Source of the DNA: Ophiocordyceps camponoti-saundersi (nom. inval.)
Taxonomy: Eukaryota > Ascomycota > Sordariomycetes > Hypocreales > Ophiocordycipitaceae
NCBI GenBank assembly: GCA_003339415.1
Contig: PDHQ01000012.1
Span: forward strand, 337,458-401,457
Reading direction: 5' to 3'
Length of the DNA stretch: 64,000 nt
The notes beneath the pieces were generated by a model, which was given only the letters and a program-made list of their open reading frames with translations, was not told where the DNA came from and searched no databases. Below, piece after piece: positions 12,901-23,161 of the stretch. Position numbers and translations under genes: made by a program. Numbering within the stretch: the stretch's first letter is position 1; each line of letters begins with the position of its first letter.

Positions 12901-14330
12901 TAACTAGCTAATTAATATTAAGTACTATTACGGTAGCGCCCTTTACCCTTAGATATAAGGTAGCGTGGAAATAACTAACTAATACCTAAACTAAAAGCTT
13001 TAGTTTTACGTAAATAAGCGATAAGATAATTAAAGCGCGTTCTTTCCTACTTTAAACTTCGCGTATAACTTATTATAATATACGTTAATTAGTATAGCAC
13101 CGCTTATAGTCGCCCTTAGTAAAGATATACGTAACCCCCTTTCGCTTCTTAGCCCTTTAGTTACCTTAAGGGCCTTAGGCCCCGTCGCTATTACCCGCGA
13201 ACTTATCGCCTAAGCGTAAAGAGTATAATAGTAAGCTTAAGCTATAGCCGCGAAAGCGTAAAGCTAGTAGAAGGCCTAAGCCGATAAGAAACGCCGCCTA
13301 ATAGATTTCTTAGTTAATAACTAGGTATTCTTTAGCCGTAAGGGTTTTACGATTACTATACTAACTATATGCCTTAACGCGTAATAGTCTAGACTTTTTA
13401 CGATTATTAAGAAATAAGGCTATAGCTATATCCTTAACTTTCTAAGTAGTTACCGGATAACGAACTTATTCTACGCTAATTATCTCTAGAAAGCTACTAT
13501 AAATCCCTTACTTAGATAAGATAGGCCCCTAGCTAAGCTTAAAAATATTAATAGTATATTAGAGTAGGAAATCGATAAAATCCTTATATCTTATATTACT
13601 AGATAACGCTGCCGGTTAGAATATTAGGTTTAGTAACGTAGCTATAACCTTAATAAGATATAATATCCGGCTAGGAATTTCCGTTATATACCGATAGCCT
13701 TTAAGGAATTTTACTATTATTTTCTAGATACTGCTAGCCCGCTAGTTAATCTTTAGCATTAAATTAAGGCTGCCGCTATAAATTATAATTATAAGAATAA
13801 TAACTAAGATAATATTACGATTTCCCCTAAGGCCTAGGTGCGTAGTCGCTATTACTAATCTTAATAGGTATATTAAAACCTTTATCGGGGGGTAATATTA
13901 CGCGCTAAGCACTTATAATAATTTCCTAGATATTTTACGGTAATTTCCGAGGATTTTACGGTAATTTCCTTCTTAGGATTTTATAGTAATTTCCGAGGAT
14001 TTTATAGTAATTTCTAAGGATCTCTAGCTATAATTACGTAACCTTAGAAACCTTATCGTAAAATCCTTAGGAAAACCTTAGTAGGAAATTACCCGGAAAT
14101 AAAGTTAACTTTTTACTAGGATTTCCCTATATCCTCTCCTATCTCTACTAGCACGTGCTTTTATATATTTTACTAGGATCTCGCTTACGAGAGTTTTCCT
14201 TTTTTCTTTTCTTTCTCCTTAGCTTAGAATCTTTATTTATAATACTAATATAATTATTTACTTAACGCATTTCTAAGCTATAATATTTATTATAAATACC
14301 TATTTACCGGGTAGAACTTATTTACTAATA
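9948..14330 (+). mobile_element. RIP-degraded Ty3/Gypsy chromovirus
   Basis: The forward strand keeps a recognisable Gypsy pol. Reverse transcriptase has RFSKIDV near 11183-11205 and a degenerate active-site region YTNNILIYLD near 11385-11415. The integrase zinc-binding region is near 12550-12610 (RRFIYNYYKY). A chromodomain-like C-terminus (YLVKWxGY-like, then PARNF) is near 13610-13720. TAG/TAA stops at expected Trp/Gln positions occur throughout. The 5' part (9948 to about 10,700) shows only faint gag-like coding and no clear LTR, so the element may have been cut by the Copia insertion. A GGGGGGTAATA purine tract at 13886-13896 precedes the presumed 3' LTR, whose far end I could not fix. 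Confidence 0.75.
13921..14018 (+). repeat. Short tandem repeats in the presumed Gypsy 3' LTR
   Basis: At least four tandem units of about 20 bp are visible, each a variant of GATTTTACGGTAATTTCC followed by GAG or TTCTTAG. They begin about 25 bp after the inferred LTR start at 13896. Copies alternate between TACGG and TATAG, a C-to-T/G-to-A pattern. They could be LTR enhancer-like subrepeats. Confidence 0.7.
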
Positions 14331-14689
14331 AGTTAATTAATAAGATCCTAAGTCTATTAACTATAAAAAGCTTTAATTTTTATATTTATTATTAGGCGCT
14401 AGTAGGAGAGATAATCGGGTTACTTACGGATATCTTATTAGCCCTTAGGTGTTGATAGTATTAGAATATTAAATATAGCGTTAATCGGTAGGACGAAGTT
14501 AGGAATCTCTGCCTCTTCTTCGTCGATATCTTTAAAGATAGCGTTAGTAGTAAATTTAGCTATAGTAGTTTAACGGGGAAGAAAAGACATGCCCCGAGGA
14601 AAAAGGAGGGAAAAGAAGGGAAGAAAAAGGGGAAAGAGAAGAAAAAGAAGCTATTTCCGTAGAATTCCTAGTAATTCAAAAAGCGTAGA
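14331..14689. other. Fragment between two retrotransposons, with a possible minus-strand gag start
   Basis: The reverse strand from an ATG at 14589 reads MSFLPR, a stop, then an acidic stretch (FKDIDEEEAEIPNF) for about 50 codons before running into the Gypsy LTR region. It could be the N-terminus of a retrotransposon gag cut by the Gypsy insertion. I do not recognise it further. Positions 14585-14650 are A/G-rich. Confidence 0.3.
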
Positions 14690-15040
14690 TTTCACAAAGA
14701 CTAAAAAAGGTAACCCTACCTAGGGTCGTGCGCTCACGGCGACTAATTTTGTGTATTGAAGGGCTCACGGCTGCCTTAGTCGTTCTTCCTAGGTAGGGAA
14801 AAACGACCCTTCTTATACGTATAAAAACGACCCTTCCTAGGACCCGTAGGTCTAATACTAATTGATTAGATCCGTCAGATCAGGCAGGTCAGATCAGACA
14901 GGTCGGCTCAAACGACCCTTTTAACGCCTGCGACCCTGACCTACCTATACGACCCGTACGACCCTGACGGACCTACTTCCTTAAGATAACCTTCCCTGCC
15001 GGGGGCCGTGTGTGTGGACAGGGGGGCCGTTACTCCCGCT
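14690..15040. repeat. Non-RIP island with an inverted repeat, CGACCC motifs and a 14-bp tandem repeat
   Basis: Base composition here is ordinary, unlike the flanking kilobases. CCCTACCTAGG near 14713 and its reverse complement near 14787 flank a roughly 60-bp foldback that also holds GCTCACGG twice. The octamer CGACCCTT or its core recurs at least six times to about 14,965. GTCAGATCAGGCAG is tandemly duplicated with one change near 14,873-14,905. No coding potential is seen. It may be a solo LTR or short non-coding repeat too short to be a RIP target. Confidence 0.6.
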
Positions 15041-18000
15041 AAAGTAGCTATCGTAAAATAGGTTTTACGATTAGTAGCGGGTATTATAGCCTTATTTCTC
15101 AGCTTAACTTATAGAGGAGCTTCTTAGTTAGCTAAATCGTTAAATTAGGCGCCGGGCGTCTAATTAGGCGTAAGGAATTATATTATATTAAGAGGCGTAG
15201 CCGGCTTTTCGGATTAAGAAGGGCTTACGGTTTTATTACCTAAATTAGGTACGTTTCCCGCCTTAAGGTTATTAGCAGGCTCTTATAAGCCTTAATCGTT
15301 AGGATAATTATAATTTTTATCGTAATTATTATTATTAATATTATTAAGTCCGAATTAGAAGAATTTATCTTTATTAAGTTAATCTTCTTAATCTTCTTTA
15401 ATCTTAGGCTTTACGATATATTTAACTATTTAATTAAGGTCTAGATTAGCCGGATTATAAAATCTAATATCTTAAGCTCTAATAATCTTATCTTCGTTAG
15501 GTAGATAAATCTTATAAATATGCCCGTAAAGGCCTTCTATACTAATAAGGCGGCCTTCCTTAGCTCGAGGGGCTATTTTAGCACTTTAAATTCGATATTA
15601 AAGAGGGATAATAATATATACCTTATAACCCTATAATCGTATATATTTAATTAAATATTTATATAGAACGCGGATCGCGGCTATTACTATCTTAATAAGG
15701 CTTTAATTTTTCGGGTTAGTCGATAATAGTAATATATTCTATATATAGGCGCTAAAGTCGATAAAGAATAGCTATAGCTTCTCGGGCAGCTTTATCTTAA
15801 TATAAATAGCTCTCGTAGCTTTTATAAGGGTGCGGCTAGCACGCTCGGCTCTGCTATTCTAGGTAGGAGTATAAGGGGCATAAAAGCGTAAGATAAAGCC
15901 CTCGTTAGCGGCCTAAGCTTTAATCTTTTATTACGTAAATTTAAAGGTATTATTAAAGCCTATTACTTAAACGCGGTAGCCGCCGGTAGTAGCGTTAACG
16001 CTACGTTTCTACGCTTTAAGCTATTTAAAAGCTTTATTACGGGTTTTCGTAAAGAGAACCTAGTAATAGTTAGTATAGGTATCGATTCTATAAAGCGTAT
16101 ACCGATAACCCTTATAAGCTATTAGAGAATATTAGATAAAATCCTAAAAGATATATTATAGGAAACTTATAAGTAGAATAGCGGAATCTTAACTAATTAT
16201 AGTATTTACTTTTCTAAGTTAGTAGGCTTAGTAGTAAAATAACTCGAAGATACTTTTCTTATTAATTATAAGGCCGGATTTACGGTAGGCCTTAAGAATC
16301 CTATTTTTGCCTATATACTTAAGGCGTCGATATATTACTATATAATTAACTTCCTTATTTTTTATAAGTAAGGTAGCTATTATAAGAGGCTTTAGAGCCT
16401 TAGCGCCCGTAATATTAGTAACGCCTCCTATTTAAAAGAGGTAGCAGACGGTGCGGCCTCGTTATTAAAAGCGTATTCCTTCGCTATTAATATAGATTTC
16501 CTTTTTATTAAGTTAATTAACGGAGATAAGATTAACTAAGATATTTATATTATAAAATACCTCTTTAAATATAATTAAATAGCCGTTAGAAGCGTTAATT
16601 ATAATAGTACCTTAGCTATAGTAGAATAAGAGCTTACTATTCGATACCGTAAGATAACGAGGGCTATTAAATTCTTTATATTAATTAAACTATCCCTTAT
16701 TATTAAAAAAATATAAAGTATAGCTAATATCGATAATTATAGCGTTTTATAAAATAGGGTTATCGCGACCTTTAAGGGCGGTATTAATAATATAAGCTAC
16801 GGTGCTCTTCCTTACTAATATTATATCTACGCTACTACTTACGGAACTCGCGTTACTATTCCTACGTTACTTAGGAATAGGTAGCGGCCGGAGCTTAGGG
16901 TAAAAAACCTAGTATTACTCTTTTAAGTAAATATAACCTTTTAGATAAATATTATAGCCGTAATAAGAGAGGGTTATAATCTTATTCGTTATATTCGTAC
17001 GCTTTAGTATATAAGGTATAATATATATCTCTGTTAATAATAATAGCTTTAGCTTATTATTATTATTACTATTACCTTTATTCTCTAGCTTCTTCTTTTA
17101 AGATTAATTCTATATTACGGAAAGTACCTTTCTACTTAATAAGTCGCGGCTTATTTCGAAATTAGCAATTCGTAATAAAATATATATATTAATATTATTA
17201 AAAGATAACCTAAAAAGGCTATCTATATTATAATCTTACTTCTTAGTAATAATAAGGTATAGGGTTTAGATAATATTAATAGCTTTCTAAGCGTAGATAT
17301 ATAGTATCTTTTTAAAATTAGCCCCTATATCTTTATCTATAATAATTTAGTTTTAGAGGCCTTAAAAGTCCTTCTTAAAAGCTTTCTAACTTTTAATTAT
17401 ATTATCTTTTAGCTTAAGCTAATACTAATATTAAAGAATATATCGAAGTTATATTTTTATTAATATTTTAGCTTATTTCTTAGCTAAAAGATAGATATTA
17501 TATACTATAGTATTTTTATCCTAGCTAAGCTAGGTAATATTACTAATAGCTTTACTAAATAGAAACTATAAGATAATTCCTACGGTAATCTCTATTTTAT
17601 CGTTATATTTAATAGCTTCGTTTTTATTAATAGGTTAGGTTAAAACCTTATTATCGAAGATAAATAATTTTACTTTATTAATTCGGGCTACCGCTATAAG
17701 AGATCTATATTACTTAATATAGCTTATAACGCCCTTAAGCTTCGTGCTACTAAAGGACGAAGATATAATTATCTATTCTTATTTATCGTATTTTACGCTT
17801 TTTCTTATTATTTAGTATTATACCTCTAAATTAAGAAAGCTAGTTAAATTTTTCGCTATTAAAATTAATATAAAATAATTTTCTTCGTTTTTATTCTACG
17901 TATAGAATTTTCCGTTATACTATAATATTCCGAATTAATTAAATAAGCCTAAAAGTAGGAAAATAAAAGTATCGTAAACTTTAGCGTAGCGGAAGCGTAT
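15041..18000 (-). mobile_element. RIP-degraded Ty1/Copia fragment, minus strand
   Basis: The reverse strand carries a Copia integrase near 16140-15650. It reads GYRYTL, a D in RIDTYT, then the diagnostic YTPT-NSRAERASRTLIKATRAI, with stops replacing Trp. Upstream on that strand (about 16,200-17,900) are weaker gag and protease remains. Reverse transcriptase and RNase H are missing at the left end, where the element stops at the non-RIP island. No LTR pair was found. It is a truncated, dead copy. Confidence 0.75.
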
Positions 18001-18488
18001 TAAAAGGCGCTTATAACCTATAGTAATATAAGGTGGGCATAGGCTATCGGGTAGGTATACTAATATATATATATTATATATATGCTAGGTCTAGGCTAGG
18101 ATAGCTAGGCTAGGTCGTATGCGAGGTCGGGCGGGGCTGGTCACGTGGACCCCCTCAATAACTTGATCAAGTTGTTACTTTGCTAAGTCAGGCAAACACC
18201 GCATCTGTTCCTGAAGCACAAGTGTAACTCGCACTCGTGAGGCAAACGAAAATGCCGAACAATCCTCAAGACAACAACAACAAAAAGGGTGAGAGCAAGT
18301 AGTACGATATCGGATCTGGCAAACTCTGGCAGAAACAACAGGTCAAGAGGCATCATCACACTAAGCCGTACCGTCGTAAACCAGCAGCAGGGATACGATC
18401 ATCATTCAGCAGGAAACAGATGATTATCAATAGAGCTTCTTTACTATCAAGACATGACTCTCAGAGCAGCACTTCAACAAAGGTTCAA
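18001..18488. other. RIP/non-RIP boundary and 3' flank of the small secreted gene
   Basis: Up to about 18,120 the sequence is TA-rich, with a TATATATA run at 18063-18083. It then turns abruptly to normal composition. No gene was seen in 18,130-18,488. Confidence 0.6.
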
Positions 18489-18839
18489 TCACTCTTTCTT
18501 TCCGTGCCAGCAGCAAGAGGTTCCGACGAAGCCCTTTGGACCGCAAGGCAGATTCACAGACGCGTCGAACTTGCCGCCGCAGAAGCCGGGGATGACGGGG
18601 TCGCAGGTCGCGCCGGTCTTCTCACATGGGTTGCCGGGGAAGCCACCGGCGGCGACACCAGTGCCTGTCGACGATGGTTGTTAGTTTAGGGGTAAGGGTT
18701 TCGTTCTCTTCAACTTGGTACAAACCGCAGATTGCGATGCTGAAGGGAAGGGTGTTCATGTTAGTATGTGTTTTGTTTGTATGAGTAGGGATTGGAGGGA
18801 CTGTACATACCCGAAGAAGCCGAGGATTGAGAATCTCAT
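18489..18839 (-). CDS. Small secreted cysteine-rich protein, effector candidate
   Basis: Three exons on the minus strand give a 72-aa protein: 18839-18811, 18739-18726 (a 14-nt micro-exon) and 18664-18489 (stop TGA). Introns of 71 and 61 nt begin GTATGT and GTTTGT and end CAG. The micro-exon is supported because only its inclusion keeps the frame and completes the signal peptide (MRFSILGFFGIAICG then TGVAAG). The mature part of about 50 residues has six cysteines: four single, then an adjacent CC pair followed by WHGKKE at the C-terminus. A TATA-like box lies about 100 nt upstream. The gene sits about 370 bp from the RIP-degraded block. I do not recognise the family. It could be an effector or an antimicrobial-type peptide; the role is inferred from architecture alone. 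Confidence 0.72.
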
Positions 18840-18937
18840 GATGAAGTCGAGTTTGATGAGAGTTGAGAAGAGTTGTCAAGGATTTGATACACAGAGTTGA
18901 GGATGATGGTTGATCAATACTGAGCAAATCTATCGAG

Positions 18938-18945
18938 TATTTATA
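18938..18945 (-). promoter_or_regulatory. TATA-like box of the small secreted gene
   Basis: TATAAATA on the minus strand, 98 nt upstream of the ATG at 18839. Confidence 0.45.
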
Positions 18946-19610
18946 CCCCTTTCCTCAGGGTCAAACCGCTATATACTCCATCTCAATTCCTCTCCTATAA
19001 ATATTCCTATTCACCCTGATGGTCCTCGTATCACGCATCAGGAGGCGAGGACATCACGCGTACTACCCGTTTTAGTATATACATACGACGCCCGAGTTCC
19101 TTTTACACGGAGTTGAGTTGATGACAGGCAAGGTATCCTAGGGATAGAACTGGCTTGTTTCATCCGACACGAACCGAGGGTATGTACGGGGACAGAGTGA
19201 GATTCAATAGCCGGCGCTTAATGCAACATTGCATACCGCAAAGACAGAAGCGCGAGTGGCTTCAATAGATCTCTAAAGGGATACGACCGCATCGCGATGC
19301 TCCTTTACGTGGTTCAGTCTTCCGTCTTGGACTCGCATTACTACCCTAGCAACGAGTGAAAGGGGAAATAAAGGAGAGACAAGACTCGATATTGGCACCT
19401 CGGATCTTCTTCTCTTCGGTTATGAACGGAGCAGGGCGAAGATGAGTAACATGGCTCAAAGAGACAGCTCCTGGTTGATGAGACTGAGCATCTTCTTACT
19501 CCATCTAGAGAATCATGCAGCTGCATGCATCGTATGATGACTACCCTGTCTCTTGCCTCTTACACGTCGCTGCAGTCTGTCGGTCGCTCACGATATTACA
19601 CACGGGCCGA
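18946..19610. other. Intergenic, no gene seen
   Basis: This is the upstream region of the small secreted gene. Only short overlapping open frames without coding character are present. Confidence 0.5.
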
Positions 19611-19981
19611 TGTGTCAGAAAATGACAGCGCCTAGGACCTATATAGCTGAATAAGCCTAAATGATAGTACCCTTGAGGTACATGAACTTTTGGTGTAGTG
19701 GTCAAAGCCCTGCCTATTTCAACAGTTAAAAGCCGCAGTCTCTGCCAAGGCAGCTATTCGAGCCCTGGCGCATGCAATTTCCTGGGTTTTTCGGACCTAC
19801 GATCTTACTATGCTAGTTACGTGAAAAGAAATTTAAAATTGAATTCCTTTCCTCGTAACTGAGGGGGTGTGTCAGAAAATGATAGCGCCTAGGACCTATA
19901 TGGCTGAATAAGCCTAAATGATAGTACCCTTAAGGTATATGAACTTTTAGTGTAGTGGTCAAAGCCCTGCCCATTTCAACA
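19611..19981 (+). mobile_element. TRIM/SINE-like non-autonomous element with 114-bp direct terminal repeats
   Basis: Direct repeats 19611-19724 and 19868-19981 are both exactly 114 bp. They start TGTGTCAG, end TTTCAACA and differ at six sites, all transitions. The 143-bp interior ends in a GAGGGGG purine tract immediately before the second repeat, as in an LTR retrotransposon. A Pol III-like box A (TGGTGTAGTGG, 19691-19701, inside the first repeat) and a box-B-like TATTCGAGCCC (about 19755-19765, in the interior) suggest tRNA ancestry. TGTCAGAAAATGACA at 19613-19627 forms a 5-bp hairpin. No target-site duplication was found. It has no coding capacity. Confidence 0.7.
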
Positions 19982-21035
19982 CTATGCATCTACAGAGCTG
20001 AGAGCTGTATCCTCAATGCCCCCGTGTCGGTTCACGCAATAATGTACTAGAAGCGACAGGCTCGACATGACTGAGACTGATACCAGTAAGCCCTTTAGAC
20101 CATCTCCGAAAAAGAATCTCCTGATTGTCTCCTCACTCTCCTTCATGCGTGCGCTCACCGCAGCGAAAGGGGGGGGGGGAAACAAGCCACGGGGTTTCGG
20201 CCCGGTGGCGGGCGTCCGTGTCTCAATTGTTCCTTTCCTTCTGTAAGAGTGCTGAGACGAGCTGCAATGCAACGTCTCGTAGGTCGAAAACCTTGCCATC
20301 CGTCTGCTTATAATCCGTCCCTCGCAAAATCCACTTGATGAAGCTGCTTTCTCGTACATGTACGGATATATAGGTATGTAAGACCCGTCGACGGTAAGAA
20401 AGATAGCGAGCAAGCAAGCTCTGACGTGAGCCTCAAAATAGCTGTGGTAAACTGTCACATGCTTCTCATACGCGGTAAATATAGCAAAGGAGGCTTTGCA
20501 ATTCACTGCGAATCGGCCCGAGCGGTTGACTGGATGCTCTTCGTATAAGACGATGGGGGTGTTAGTCGACGGCGGTGATGGCTGTTGCCTGCCTCTCTCT
20601 GCCGATATTGGTACAGTCATCAGCCACATCAACCAACTTGGCTGGATGAGACAGATCAGCTGTGTGCCACCGTCTTCATGGAGATACCTAGGTAGGTAGG
20701 CGGCTAGGTAGGTCAAGTCAGTCCTGAATGAACAAGCGTAACTAGTAGGCAGGGAGATTCGGTTAGTCGAGGATCGACAACTGCTAACATATGATGTGCA
20801 TACGGATGCATGTATGTATGCAAAGGCCCTTGACTTGGCTAGAGCAAACGACGTCAGAGTGCGGGGGGAATGAATTAAACCGTGACGTCGATATCAGTAG
20901 AAAGAAGACCGTTTGCTACCTGCTCATCCATCAATCAGCTGCTTGTCAGCCCCGTGCAACCCCGTCCTCAATACCATGTCCCTTGCCTTCCCGCCTCTAA
21001 CTCCCCCCCTCCCTCGTTCCTGAGACATCATCAAA
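19982..21035. other. Intergenic, no convincing gene
   Basis: A 244-codon open frame exists on the minus strand (19982-20716), but its N-terminus is encoded by a CCTACCTAGGTAGG repeat and it resembles no family. A G10-type run occurs at 20170-20180. Confidence 0.5.
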
Positions 21036-21043
21036 TATAAAGA
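21036..21043 (+). promoter_or_regulatory. TATA-like box of the 21-kb secreted gene
   Basis: TATAAAGA, 138 nt upstream of the ATG at 21181. Confidence 0.4.
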
Positions 21044-21180
21044 GTGTCTTGCTGCTTCTTCAATTGCATCAGACTCTCGTCATTCTTCAGCTCATCGACA
21101 GAGATACAAGTAAAGGCAATCTTGACAACACTCACTCTCTTACAGGAGGACACCATTTCTTCAACCACCAAGACAACAAA

Positions 21181-21860
21181 ATGAAGCTCATCATCACCAT
21201 CTCGACTCTGCTATTCAGCAGCATCGTCACCGCCGACGACATCCAATCCAAACCCTTCAACCTCGTTATCCGATCAGCCGACAAGGTTCTCAACGGACAG
21301 AAATTCTCCGCATGTCATTCCGGCGCCGCCATCGAATCGTTCTGCGTCAGCGGCAAGACCGGCGCATCCTTCTACTTCAACACCACCGAAGGATCCCAAT
21401 CTCCCATGCCGGGATACGAACCGTCAGGGGCCCTTGTATACAACTTGCCACTCGGAGGAGGTAACTCGCTCCTCACCTATGCCATTTCCCCTTCTTTCTC
21501 TTGGTCCAGCCTTCTAACTATTTATCCCCCCTCGTTGCAGTTCCAGATCATGTATCGGAACCAATGACGTTCTGGAACGACCCGTCCACCAACGTGGCCA
21601 TGCCCATGTTGCAGCCTGGCTACGAGAGGCAATACGTAACCTTCGACAAGGACGGCTTGCTGGCAATCTTCAGCTACCTAGACGACACCCACACGCCCCC
21701 TACTGGAAACGAGGCGAGGGCGCTGAAGAATTGGTTCGTTTGCCAGACGTACTTCACCGGTTACCAGTACCGGACCCTCGCTTGGGTCCTGGGTAACGGC
21801 AGCGCCAAGCCTCAGAACCCCAGTTGCATCAAGGTCGAGGTTGAGCGGAAGTTTGTCTGA
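21181..21860 (+). CDS. Secreted fungal protein of unknown function (DUF7907-like), copy 1
   Basis: Two exons (21181-21460 and 21541-21860) with an 80-nt GTAACT...TTGCAG intron give 199 aa. The ATG was chosen because it starts a clear signal peptide (MKLIITISTLLFSSIVTA); an in-frame upstream extension lacks one. The mature protein begins near QSKPFNLVI and holds conserved blocks CHSGAAIESFC, FYFNTTEG, YEPSGALVYNLP, QYVTFDKDG, YLDDTHTPP and ALKNWFVC...PQNPSC. It aligns along its whole length with the gene at 56489, including the intron position after the LP(L/V) block. I believe this is the secreted ascomycete family labelled DUF7907, but that name is from memory. Function is unknown. The extracellular location is well supported by the signal peptide. 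Confidence 0.85.
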
Positions 21861-23161
21861 GTCGGCGTCGGCTTTGAACTTGCCGCGTTGATCGTTTGTT
21901 GGAGTGATTATGGGAACTTCCGGAGACTTCCGCTCAGGGATCCTAGGGGGGGAGGCTTAATGACGTTAATGGTAGAAGGAGAGGATTGAGCGGTCTCTCG
22001 TCGGTCCTTCAACTGTACAACTGTGTACATGTACTGCATCATTACATTATAATAGCTAAAGATGATTCCGAGTCTGATGATCAAATGCCATGATCGTGAT
22101 GTTGCAGCAATGGGTGAATCAAGAGCTCAAGTGACGAAGATGTCGTCAAATAATACATACGACAGCCTAACGCAGATGCCTTTTCTTTCTCCAAGTTTAA
22201 ATTTGATCAGCTTCATTCTTGATAAGTTATGCCGGAGCTCATAAGACGGGTAATCTCGTCTCTCCGCGTGGCACAAAGAGATGTCCGGTTCCATACAAAC
22301 ACACTATATTCAATTAGGAAATGAAACAAAGTCTCTATTACAGAGTCATCTTACCGTTTCGTGGTCAAAATAGCACCGACAAACAAGTCAAGCGCTGGCT
22401 CTTTTCAAGCAGTCGTATCAAGAAAATAGCATCTTGAGTTGCAGTGTGTTATTCGGTGACGTAAAAAATACAACTCAACGTGAACCATCGTCAACAACTA
22501 ATAGCACGATTCGACAACTATATGCAATCTCTCTCACAAGACGGATAGATAGAAGTCTCGTCAGAACTACGTTCACAATTTTATCATCCATCGAATGGTA
22601 CTAGAAACCGTAGGAATTGCAACGTGAAGATAGATACAGTTGGTGATTACTCACGTCCAACACTTTTCGGGGTATACATGTAAGAATGCTACCAGGTTGA
22701 ATAGATGCTAAACTCAGTTGAGATACTCTCTATCTTATATAGAGAGGCTCAGCAAAGTCAAATCCTCCTTTGTACTATTATTTTCTTCACTTGCTCTACT
22801 TGTTCTATGTAAATATGTGCAAAGCCCCTTTCCATGCAAATCATGGCCGCGTTTTCACGCCTAGCATCCAGAATCTTGGGACAAGACTACATCCTCCTTC
22901 AACCCTTCTCTATCTGTGTATGTATGTATATCTTTACCTTTTCTACTCTCGAATCCTGCTGTTACAAAGCCAAAGAAGAAGCTGAAGAGACAGGTACAGA
23001 TATAGAGTTGAGCTATATACATACATAAAGTTGTCACGATCCTTGTTGTATTCATTACACCTCGTAGGATAGTCCAAGACAGCTGTCCTCCTTCTCGGCC
23101 CAAACATGTCATTATTTAAACTCCAGCCTCTCCCTCCAAGCTTGAACAAAGCAGGGTAAAA
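21861..23161. other. Intergenic, no gene seen
   Basis: AT-leaning non-coding sequence between the secreted gene and the terpene cyclase. A TATA-rich stretch (TATCTTATATAGAGAG) is near 22730-22745. Confidence 0.5.

Noticed and set aside
19982..20716. 244-codon open frame on the minus strand
   Set aside because: Its start is encoded by a CCTACCTAGGTAGG repeat. It has no domain, signal peptide or conserved wording and lies next to a TRIM/SINE-like element.
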